Virus record (IMG/VR): IMGVR_UViG_3300008120_000095
Coordinates: 1-43,415 of that record
DNA from: a virus
Strand: one strand, 5' to 3'
Length of the DNA stretch: 43,415 nt
Below are positions 33,401 through 42,900 of this stretch, piece by piece. Made by a program: the position numbers and the translations under genes. The notes beneath the pieces were generated by a model. That model saw nothing but the letters and a program-made list of their open reading frames with translations, did no database searches and was not told where the DNA came from. Within the stretch, counting starts at the first letter, position 1. Every line of letters begins with the position of its first letter.

Positions 33401-34506
33401 AACCAATTGCTGGAAAAGTAGTTGCTGGAAAAACTATGGCTCAATACTTAGAAGATCAAGCAACTAACAATGCTGTCGGTCCTATTCACAATGCATTAGG
33501 AAGTTACACTGCTGAGAGAAGTAGTGCTAGAATTAAACTAGAAGAACAGAAAAAGAAAGAAGTTGAGACACCTGCTCAAGAACTCCCCAAAACATTTGAG
33601 CCATGTCCTCCTGGAAACTATCGTAGCCAAGATGGATCTTGTCAACCTGTACCACCTTTCAAACAAAAAGATGGTATATCAGGAAGTATGCTAGCAGGAT
33701 TTGGACAATTAATTCCAATGGGAGCGGCATTACTTAATCCTTATAAGATTTCTCCAGGCATTGCAGGTGCACCTGCTATTAAAGGTCCGTTACTATATCG
33801 TAATAACATGAACCAAGATCGTGCAACTGCAATTCAAAACAACGTAGCAATGAAAAACGCAGTTGTTAATCAGAATGCTGGACCTGGTGCACTAGCTGTA
33901 TTGGCAGGAGCTAATACTGCATTAAATTCTCAAATGCTTAAAATTGCACAGCAAGAACAAGATGCTAACAAACAACTAGCTGCTGAAGAAGGAAAGCTTG
34001 GAATGCAAGCTAGCATGTTCAATGCAGAAACTGCAATGAAACGTCAAATGTTTAATGCTGAACTTAGTAAAGATGAACGTCGATATGGTCGTGAAGATAT
34101 GCTAGGAGCTTTAAGTGGAGCTGCAAGAGGTGTAGCAGGAATTGTTAGAGATGAGAAATTATATGCTGCTCAAGAACGTCTTGCTCGTACAGACGAAACT
34201 GGTTCTTATGATCGTTTTGCTACTTTAGAGCAACTTCAAAAAGAAGCTAAACGAAAAGGTTCTCCATTCTACGGAAAAACAGAAGCTGAACTTAGACGTA
34301 TAGCATCTGCTATGTACAAGGAGTTAAATCCTGAAGGATATGTAGGCCTTGCAGAGTATAAAAAACTTCAAGAAGAAAAAGCAAAACTTGAAAAAGAAAA
34401 AGCAGAAGCAGAAAAACAAGGAAAAGCTAAATTTGGAGGAGCCAGACAATATGTGTCGCGATTAGGACAGCTAAATGGAGTAAGATCGACCAAAGCAAAA
34501 TTATAA
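30424..34506 (+). CDS. Giant GG-motif protein with HxxGG/EVEGG and CPPG-C modules
   Basis: A 1360-residue protein, rich in Ala, Thr, Asn and Pro. In order: YLQGG (GG18-19); a helical region; two hydrophobic Ala/Gly segments (about 195-213 and 245-277) that could insert into membrane; a block with H376-A-Q-G-G, then E394-V-E-G-G; YATGG (GG480-481) followed at once by CPDCPPGTICDPATGNC (484-500); Pro/Ala/Thr-rich linkers (about 740-800); a helical part; a second CPPGNYRSQDGSC (1061-1073); a coiled-coil C-terminus ending KFGGARQYVSRLGQL. The H-x2-G-G ... E-V-E-G-G pattern is common in Bacteroidota phage proteins of unknown function. Probably a packaged or tail-associated protein that is ejected or processed. 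Confidence 0.6.
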   Translation: MAKKQLKKVNQPKKYLQGGSNMGSVAQMKQTPYYLGQVEAGAAEDRLDASTNALARTRMQELENKRIAEEQVKQQNEQFAKNTAQSLLDAGIKDSRTGDLGRFFRRGTPEITPGVTKMTEVAATNALPYAYNTGAVVAPTASTAGLQTVSAAASPATQMVVGQAAPTMSTVGQTVTGSANVADVGTAASAATRAGLSGLATAGIGAALTGAGMITERKTDDRTDFYNNQRERRGNVAAESFKAAGLITPLALNPAVLAATSGLSAAAIPIAAGIGALKGRKENKANTELAQNLQRESAAQRGAYQSAFINSRLGTLNQGFGYASNNVGNSATTQYQVARDGGVTGIQGDRRPKKVPGGEIVPIEGTDAVEFVGRTHAQGGIIIEEDNNGNPLVEVEGGGKKGQGETMDQVAMNDNNKQDYIFSRYLKIGGKSFAQRHKEILKGNGSQAEIQQLAAMQEKVAGRNPQQVAAYGGFHKYATGGTPCPDCPPGTICDPATGNCVADEDTPSSYDWQATGLEGFKAGQNAKPVPYATPNKSTASKADMNDAWKMYMANKKAEEIAAQNGTANAPADAVATGKSKGWGAAGAPSSQVDVDQPTYTEPAGVKPPENKTPKITDAEKKQAMDQLATLDADWAAGKISSKDEYNAKRIELFNSPAFNAAIDDRNSGLNPVPYNSSSANAATTPDNTSNQPIDQEEQDWRNYWISQGYVFNAAGERELPPGKKLVVYDDGSEEIVDDPQTASTAAAYTAPTGITPPAASSTPPAATQTNTGTPTPPPAATADDGFVAPAKRATSTGAAAGTPQTPEEKEAARLAGLPRLFMGASRKVDETTGEVTAYTDKPLMGVGAMAGSRLGTATGSQEDLAKVTRNSYDQAWSNKADNLYTNQKDASGGGLSSSDAIKDRDKIAESNWGQKYGYKKGMSADEAKAAHGKFAEDVKSLFANNPDEMMGYFQYIIDGGVYNPKAPGTYLGKDAEQIRNNLKTKGYIDANGQPIAGKVVAGKTMAQYLEDQATNNAVGPIHNALGSYTAERSSARIKLEEQKKKEVETPAQELPKTFEPCPPGNYRSQDGSCQPVPPFKQKDGISGSMLAGFGQLIPMGAALLNPYKISPGIAGAPAIKGPLLYRNNMNQDRATAIQNNVAMKNAVVNQNAGPGALAVLAGANTALNSQMLKIAQQEQDANKQLAAEEGKLGMQASMFNAETAMKRQMFNAELSKDERRYGREDMLGALSGAARGVAGIVRDEKLYAAQERLARTDETGSYDRFATLEQLQKEAKRKGSPFYGKTEAELRRIASAMYKELNPEGYVGLAEYKKLQEEKAKLEKEKAEAEKQGKAKFGGARQYVSRLGQLNGVRSTKAKL

Positions 34507-34517
34507 TTTAAAAGACT

Positions 34518-36920
34518 ATGCCATATCAATTTGGAGAGTACGTAAGTACATACGTTGACCCACAATCAGTAAAAATATCTGAGACTCTCAGAAATAGATT
34601 TATACAAAATTTTCAAGCCAATGACCAGTTGGCTATGGCTGTAGATCAGATGCAAGCTGCTTTGCCTTTTGAAGCCGATGTGCAAAGGAAAAAAGAATTG
34701 CAAAGATTAACTGAAAATGAATTAGGCAAATTAGCAGAGCAAGGAGATTATGAAAATTTAGGTTTTGCAATTAATAAAACTGTAAAAGACTTTTCTCAAA
34801 ACTATGCTCCAATAAAAGAAAACTATGATAGATATAGTAAATATCTTAGTGACTTTAATGAAGGTTTAAAGAAAGGTGATTATAACCCAGAGCAACAAAA
34901 GTTGCTTGGTGATTATATGTTAAGAACTGCTCAAGGTAAGTATAAGGGATTTGAAATAGACCCTGAAACTGGTAGACCAAAAGAAGGCTCATTATTTACT
35001 GGTCCTACCATTTACAGAGATCCTAAGATTATGGATCGTGTTACTCAACGTCTTCAAATCTTACATGAAAAGAAAACTGGAAGTACGGTACAAAAAGTAG
35101 GTCAAGGTGAGGGTGGAATGTATGTAATTGAACAAGGTGGTACCATGAGTCAAATTCCACAAGAAGATGTGGATAAGGTATTAGCAGCTGTTATGGCTGA
35201 GTCAGATGTAAAAGCTTACGTAGACCAACTTGCTGATATGAAAACGTATTCTTTCCAAGCTAACGGTCAATTACCTCAAATCTTTAATGCTCAAGTTGAA
35301 GGATACAACAATGCACTTAACCAACTTAATTCAGAATTATCTTCAGGTAAGTTAAGTTCTAGAGAAAGACTTCAAGTTAAATCTCAAATAGTTGCAGTAA
35401 CTAAAGAGCTTGATAATTTAAAAAAAGCAGCTGGTGACGAAAACTCAATGTACTCTTACATTAAGTCTAAAGCTATGGATGAAATTGAAAGGCCTATCAG
35501 AGAGTTTGCTAGCCTTAAAGGTGGTATTTATGAACAAACTTCTGTTTATAAAGAAAGCTATGATGCACTTTGGTTAGATGAGTACAAACGTCAAAAAGAC
35601 TTTGAAGAAACTTATGGAACTCCAATGGAAGAGATGTCTGAAATCACTGCTGATTTAGACGGTAAGACTATTGACGAACAATTAAAAAATGCTGGAGATA
35701 AAACACTTCTTGCAGCTGAGTTGGAAAAAGAAGCATACGATGCAACTAGTGGGCTATCTCCACAAGCAAGACAGGAAAAGCTTAAACAAGCTGCAGATTT
35801 AAAGAGACGTGCTAATTTAATAGAACAAAACATTGTTAAAGCTGGTAACATGTCATTAAGTATGGAGTCACTTGAAAAAGCTGACCCAAACATTATGGCT
35901 GTAATTAAAGAAATGTACCCTGGTAAAACAGCTGGGGAATATGCTTTGATATTAAACAGAACTTTTGACAATACTCAAGACCAAGATTATATTGATTTTA
36001 AAAATGCTTTTGATAAAAAACGTCCATTAGTAAATCTATCGACAGGGGTAAAAGACATGTACCGAAATGTAGATTGGGATACGTATGTAAATATGACTAT
36101 ATATGATGGAACTTCAGATAATTTTGCAGAAGCTTCTTGGAGAGCTGGGGCTAATGGTAAGGTAGAGATACAAGATAGAATGGGTGACGAGATTATATAT
36201 GAGTATGCAGATATGGTAGAGGCATTTGGTAAGATTAGAGAAAAGTTCCAAATAAATGCTCAGCATGTTAGTGATAAACTTCCTGAAATTAAAATAGCTT
36301 CCCCTGTAATATATGGAGTTCTTCCTGGAGTAACACCTGAAGATCAAAGGGTTGTAACAAAAGCTGCAGATGCTTATTTTAAAGATAAAATTCTTCCAGC
36401 TAACTTAACTGTAAGAGACCAAGAATCTGGGCAAACTCAATCAGGTAAAGACTTAGAAGCATATACTACTAAGAGATACGGATACGACCCAAGAACTAAT
36501 GAATGGGTTCTTACAATGGAAGGACAAGTAGGAGAAACTAAAGATATTAAAACAGTAAGATTATCTGGATCTCAAGTATCTAACCCTATAATTTCACAAT
36601 GGCAAAGTGCTATGCCTACTCAAATAGCATTTGACGTTGTACAACATGATGCTGGAGCAAAAGGGCAGGTAAGAGAGTTTAATAGAAATATAATAGATAG
36701 AAATACTGGAGAAAGAACTGGCAGCACTCTTACATTTAGAGTGCATTCTCAAGGTTCTGGACAAGCTCCTTTAGTAGAAGTAGTGGATAGAACAGGGTAT
36801 ACTTATAAAAAAAGAACACTTTCTGAATTTACTCAGTTACCACCCGAAACGGATCGTTCTGTGGATGCTCAAGAAAAAAGAACTTTATATCAATTTATAA
36901 ATGAAGGTTATCTTGAATAA
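34518..36920 (+). CDS. Large helical internal virion protein candidate
   Basis: An 800-residue protein without signal peptide or membrane helix. Residues ~15-330 are largely helical with coiled-coil character (ANDQLAMAVDQMQAALPFEA, then LNQLNSELSSGKLSSRERL). Residues ~330-470 are helical and charged. The last ~330 residues are more beta-rich (WVLTMEGQVGETKDIKTVRL). It lies between two giant genes and probably forms part of the packaged or ejected protein set, like cargo proteins of crAss-like virions. No catalytic motif is seen, so function is by position only. The next gene starts 18 bases after the stop with its own promoter element. Confidence 0.6.
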   Translation: MPYQFGEYVSTYVDPQSVKISETLRNRFIQNFQANDQLAMAVDQMQAALPFEADVQRKKELQRLTENELGKLAEQGDYENLGFAINKTVKDFSQNYAPIKENYDRYSKYLSDFNEGLKKGDYNPEQQKLLGDYMLRTAQGKYKGFEIDPETGRPKEGSLFTGPTIYRDPKIMDRVTQRLQILHEKKTGSTVQKVGQGEGGMYVIEQGGTMSQIPQEDVDKVLAAVMAESDVKAYVDQLADMKTYSFQANGQLPQIFNAQVEGYNNALNQLNSELSSGKLSSRERLQVKSQIVAVTKELDNLKKAAGDENSMYSYIKSKAMDEIERPIREFASLKGGIYEQTSVYKESYDALWLDEYKRQKDFEETYGTPMEEMSEITADLDGKTIDEQLKNAGDKTLLAAELEKEAYDATSGLSPQARQEKLKQAADLKRRANLIEQNIVKAGNMSLSMESLEKADPNIMAVIKEMYPGKTAGEYALILNRTFDNTQDQDYIDFKNAFDKKRPLVNLSTGVKDMYRNVDWDTYVNMTIYDGTSDNFAEASWRAGANGKVEIQDRMGDEIIYEYADMVEAFGKIREKFQINAQHVSDKLPEIKIASPVIYGVLPGVTPEDQRVVTKAADAYFKDKILPANLTVRDQESGQTQSGKDLEAYTTKRYGYDPRTNEWVLTMEGQVGETKDIKTVRLSGSQVSNPIISQWQSAMPTQIAFDVVQHDAGAKGQVREFNRNIIDRNTGERTGSTLTFRVHSQGSGQAPLVEVVDRTGYTYKKRTLSEFTQLPPETDRSVDAQEKRTLYQFINEGYLE

Positions 36921-36926
36921 AATTAA

Positions 36927-36934
36927 TACATTTG
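36927..36934 (+). promoter_or_regulatory. Promoter element before the giant 3'-end gene, predicted leaderless
   Basis: TACATTTG at 36927-36934 matches TAnnTTTG exactly and ends four bases before the ATG at 36939. A -33 TTTG at the right distance is not visible. It lies in the 18-base gap after the 800-aa gene, so the giant gene can be transcribed on its own. Confidence 0.5.
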
Positions 36935-36938
36935 TATA

Positions 36939-39900
36939 ATGTCAATTACATCTACAGACCTACTAAGCCAAGCAACTGGACTTCCAAAAGAAGAAATTAA
37001 AAAAACGGATGGACCTAAACTAGATCGTATATTTGAGGCTACTGGACAAAAACCTACTCCAGGATACTCAAAGTCAAGGTATTCTGGATCGGTAAATGCT
37101 TTTGACATTGCTGCAAAAGCTCAGAACGTATCTGCTATATATACTGATCCGTTAGAGAGTTACCGTGAGTATGGTGTTCCTCTTAACCCGTTTTCAGACT
37201 TAAATGACGAACGAGCTCAAAGACAATCTACTTGGGATAAATGGGCAAATGGTTTAACTAAAGCTGGTATTACAACTTTAGGGGCTGTTTATGAAAACAC
37301 TGTAGGTGTATTTGCAGGTTTAGGATCTTTAGCTACTGGTGGGGAATATTACGATAACTTTGTTGGAAAACAAGTAGATTCAGTAAACAGTTGGGCTCAA
37401 GAAAACTTACCTAACTATTATACACGAGCAGAGCAACAAGCTGGTATATTAGAAGGAATGGGAACTGCAAACTTCTGGGCAGACAAAGTTGCTAATGGCC
37501 TTGGTTACACTCTTGGATCTATTGCTACGATGTGGCTTGGAACAGGTGAATTGGGATTAATGGGCAGAGCTGCAAATGCAGTAAAAGCAGCAAAAGCATT
37601 AAAAACAGCAGATACTGCATTTGACATAGCAGGTTTAGGATCTAAAGCAGGGAGAGCTGCTAATGTATTAGAAGATGCTTCCGTAGTAGGAAGCAGACAA
37701 TTAGCATTATATAGAGCTGGTAAAGCTATTGAAACTGGACAGAAATTAGAAAATCTTGCACAAGCTGCAAGAATATCTACTGCAACACAAAGACTAGCAG
37801 TAGCTACACAAATGTCATTAGCTGAAGCATCTGTTGAAGCTCGTGAAGCTAGAACTAGATATATTGATGAGCAAGTAGCTAAATGGGAAGAAGAAAATCC
37901 AGGAGCAACAATACCATCAGATGTACTAGCAGGAATAGAAGAATCTGCTGATGCTGCTGGAAATACTGCATTTGCTATTAACCTTCCAATCTTAGCTACA
38001 TCCAATCTTGTAATGTTTGGTAAGATGTTTAGAGGAGCTGCTATTGGAGAAGCACAAATGTATAGAGCTACTAGAGATGCTAGTGGAAAACTTATAGAAG
38101 CTGGGTTAGATGGAAAGTTTGCCAAAGCATGGACAAGATCTAAAAGACTTTTTGGAGCTCCTGTAAGAAATATGGCTACTGAAGGTTTCCAGGAAGGATC
38201 TCAATTTGCTGCTTCTGAATTTTCAAGAGATTACTACGGAGATAAATTTACTGATGGAGTTGGGGACATGTCAAAGTCTCTATCCGAATCTTTAAGCAGA
38301 ACACTTGGAACTAAAGAAGGACTAGAGAATATACTGATAGGTGCCATCATTGGTGGCGGTACTGGGGCAGTAAGCCGTATTGCTGGAGCTGATTCTAAAT
38401 TAGCTAAAACTCGTACAGCTAATACGAAGAAAGTATTAGAATACATTAACAGTGGTGGACTGACAAAAGTCCTAGAAAACATGGAGTCTAATGCATACAA
38501 TACAGCATTAGCTAATGTAATAGAGGATAACAATAAAATACTAAGTTCTGATACAGCTACACCTGTTCAGAAAGCTATTGCTAGACAGAAAGTAGAAAGA
38601 GCTCGTGTACAAATAATTAGATCAGAAGTAGCTAGATTAGATAAGATGGGGGGAACTGATTATCTAATGGAGCAGTTAGATGATGCAGCTACTATGCCTG
38701 AAGATGATTTTAAAGCAGCTTTTGGGTATAGAAAAAATGCTACTTTAAAAGAACAGACTGGAAAAACACAAGCAGAAATTGTACAAGAAGTAAAAGATAC
38801 TGCTGAATTGTCTTTAAAGAGATCACGTCAGGTGCAAGATATCTTAGCAAAATTTCAACCTAAAAATACTTTGCTCCCAAAACTTTTAGATTCTTTTCAA
38901 AACGAAGAAACTAAACAAAATAAAAATCTACAAAGACTAATTGTAAATCAATATGCTACTTTCCTTCATAGAGGTTTAATGGATATTGATGTATTAGATA
39001 AGCAGATAGATGATGTATATAGCCACCTTGTAAAAATTTCCCCTGCAATTGGACAAGTATCAAAAGAAGATTTTGTCTACAAAGTTAAAGTAGGGGAAAT
39101 TAAATTAAACGAAGATGGCACTGTAGATGTTTCTGGAAAGACTACAAGCAAACCTGACGAAAAACTATTTGAAAAATTAAACCAAGCATTTCAAGCTAAG
39201 GCTGCTCTTAATCCTGCAGATGCTGCAGAGTTTGAAGACACTGCAAATGTATTGGCTCAGTTAGTAGGAAGAAGAGAACAACTAGTCAATGCATTTGATA
39301 ACATACGTCGTAATCCAGAAAACATGGATTTATACGTAGAAGCTGAGTATGCTCGTAGACAACAAGAAGAAAAGCAAGCCTCTGCAGATAGAGCTGCACA
39401 GGTAGTTGAGAATGCAGAAACTGCAGATGAGTTAAGAGATAATATGCCTGATGATGCTCCTGCAGAAATTGTTGCAGCAGCTGAAGAAAGAGTAGAACAA
39501 TTGGAGCAAGAAGAAAAAGAAGAAAGAATGAAATTCAGTGGCATGACTGACGACATGTTAAATGCTATTGATGAAGATTCTTTACCCCCAATTGCAGCAG
39601 CTGCATTAGCAAAAGAAAAAGACGTAAGAGAAAAGAAAAGACTTGCTGAAAATACTATAGAAGCTCAAAACGGGCAATTACAAAGGAGAGATGAGTTTGC
39701 TCCAACAGCAAGCTATGAAGAATTTGCTAGAGAAGTATCAGATGCAGAGGCAGCAGCTTTAGGGGATATCTCAGTTTCTCCAGGTGGATTTATATTCACT
39801 ATAAATGGAAGAACATACCTAAATCTAAATGAAAACATTACAGATGCTATTATCTACGATGAAGAAGGTAACAGAACTGGAGTTAGATTAACTGATGCTG

Positions 39901-42900
39901 CTACAGGTAATGTAGTTACTTGGTTATTAGATGATAATAATGAGACTGACTCTGCTATTGCTGATACAATTACCTATGCTATTCTTGTACAGGCATCTTC
40001 TATTAGAGATGTAGAAGCTATAGCTAACATGTCTGCTGAAGAGTTCAAAGAGATTCAAAGAATTCGTGGAGAGGTAATTAGAAAAGATGTTCTTGAAAAG
40101 CATAAGAAAGAAGTAGATGCTCAAGCAGATACCTTAAAAGGTAAAACTAAAAAGTTTGAAACATTAGACTCACTAGAAGATCCAGAAGAAATTGCTCAGA
40201 TAGAGGCAGAGTTTGAAAAATTAGTAGACAGCACTGACATTGGAAGAACAGCTGGTCTAACAGACGGCCAACTTCGTAATCAAATCGAAGTAATTAAGCA
40301 AGACTTAATTGAGATGGAGGAAATCTTAGCTGCTGAAAGACAGTTAGCTATGGAGGCTGGATTTACAGAAGCAGAGTTTAATGCTGATGGAAACGTAAAG
40401 ACTTTAAAAGCTCTTAAAAAATCTCACAAAGCTTTATTAAATAAGAAGATTAAAGAGCTAGCTAAGAGAAAGAAATCTGCAGCAATGCAAGAAGCAACTG
40501 ATGATCAAGTCATTGCAGAAGAAATTGAGCAAGCTCCTCTAGAAGAAGAAATAGATGAAATCACAAGAGGTGAACAAGCTAAAATTTCTAGATTAGAAGA
40601 TGAGATAGCTCAATTAAAACTTGTAGAAGTAGAACTTCAAAAAATTGTAGATGGTGTTTACCCTGGACAGGATACAGCAGCTGCTAAAAAAGAAGTTAGA
40701 AACACTCAAAACAAGATTAAGAGAAGAGAGGAGAATATCCGTAAATCTAAAGAACTAATACAAAGAATAAATGAAGAACGTGAATCTGAAAAACTTCGTC
40801 AAGACGGCAACGTTGCCCAAGGAACTGACACTGCAGTTGAAGGGCAAGAGTCTGAAAGAACGGATATCGATCCTAGAGCAGGATCTACGGAGGAAGGGCT
40901 GGATGGCACAACCACAACAGAAGAGCTAGAAGAAATTCGTAGACAAAGAGAGCAGTTAGAGCAGATAGACAGGTCAATGAATGAGCCTGTTGATGGTCCA
41001 ACTGATACTCAGTCAGATCCTGAAGAACCAAAAGTAACTGTTGTAGTTGCTGAAGGTCCTGTAGATGCTCCACTTTCTAAGGGGGAAATTTACTCTATTG
41101 ATTCCGACTTTACAGAACAAGGTGTATCTGAAGATGGAAATGTACAATCTTCACTGCCTGTACAGAAAGTAAATGGAGATGTAATAGCACTCTACCCAGA
41201 GATGCTAACTGATAATAATATAACTCCTGCAGGTACAATCATTACATTTGAGGTAGATGAGTCTACTGACTGGTGGAACTCTGAAGATCCTAAAACAAGA
41301 AATAACAAAAAGGATTTAACAGAAGATAGATATTGGGAACAAGTCCCTATCTATGTAGTTGCACAACTTCCTAATGGACAGGTTCGTAGAATTGGTTTAT
41401 TAGCTGCTTATAAAGCAGATGAAAATACTGGATTGTCTAGAAAAGACATATACAATTTACATAAGCAAGGGATTACTGCTGCTTCTACTATTAGCAGAAA
41501 AGTTTTTAATTCTAAGAATATTGCTAATGCTCGTGGAAATTCGATGTTTACATATGGTCAGATATTTTTCTATCCATCTTCAAACATTGTAAAAGGATCT
41601 GCAAATATTGCTGTAGTAAGAATTAAAGACGGTGTACCTGTCTTCATGGACCAGAACGAAAATGTTCTACCGTTCAGTGCAAACAATGTTACACTTGGAC
41701 AAGTAGCAATTATAGTAGAAGATCCTAACGGTAATCCTGCTCTTGTAATGGCTTCTACAAAGTCTATGACTGAAGAAGGAAGAACAATTGCAGTTAATCA
41801 TTTAATTAAGGAAAACCCTGAGGCTCAACTATTTGGAGAGATTGTAGGTCTGAATAAACTTCCTGTAGAAGTTGCAGATGAAAACGATGCAATAGATTTA
41901 AATGAAGGAGAAGATATCTCTACAGAGGACTTTGAGAACTACATGTCACAAGTCACTCTTACAGATGGTAAAGTTTTATTCTCATTCTACTCTAAATCTG
42001 CAAACAAAATTGTCAGAATAAATGAAGAGGAACTTAAGAAAGCTTTACTAGGGCAATCATTCAAGTTCACATTCTCTGAGGTAGGTACTAACGAGAAAGG
42101 ATGGAAATCTTTAGTTACAATAAAAGGAGAGAAAGCTGAGTATGCAAGAGTAACTCCAAACTTGAAGCAAGAGTTCTTAGACATTATTATGAACAAGAAG
42201 TATCAAGTTGATGTCAATAGAATTAGTAACACAGAACCTTATGTTAGTGCTCTTACTGGTATTGAGTATCCTTCATATTTTGAGTACTTAAACAGTGATA
42301 AAGAATTTACAGAGCCTAGAACTGAAGGTTTAGGGGCTAATGTAATTTTAGCAACTGACTCTCCAGGTAATGTATACAAGTCTCCATTCTTTGATGTTGG
42401 AATTGAATTTACACCATTAACAGGTGTTGGAGGAGGAACTGCAACTCAAACTCAATTAGAGGTATCAAATGCTGTAAAAGTATTAGATAGCATCGAAGCC
42501 CCTGCTGCTCCAAGTACAGTAGTAGAAGCTAAGATAAAGGGATTAGAAAAAGAAAGAGATACTCGTACTGCACAGTATACAAAAATTATAGAAAGCCCTG
42601 AGAGCACTGCAGAACAAGTAAGGATTGCTACAGAGTTGAAAAATCAAATCTCTGCAGCATACGATAAGCAAATTACAGAGTTAAGAAAATCTCTACCTAA
42701 ATCTGCTCTTACTTCTGAAGTAATTAACTCTATTGCTGCTAAAGTTTTGAAAAATGAAGAGGAGCTCAATGATGAAGAAAGAGCAATATATTGGGACAAT
42801 ACAGCCATAATAAATGAAAAGGTAAAGGAATTGGCTGCAGCAACTGCAACACAAACTCAACCTACAACTGCAACTACTTCAACTAATATCAAAGATGTTA

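Noticed and set aside
30424-34506. Tape-measure protein of a long-tailed phage
   Set aside because: The FxxGG/YxxGG motifs and Ala-rich segments recall tape measures, but no tail tube, sheath or tail chaperone genes are recognised and the protein has linkers and Cys modules instead of one continuous helical rod.
37505-38125. 206-codon reading frame on the minus strand
   Set aside because: It is fully antisense to the giant gene in an Ala/Glu-rich region, with low-complexity Ala/Ser translation and no recognisable domain.
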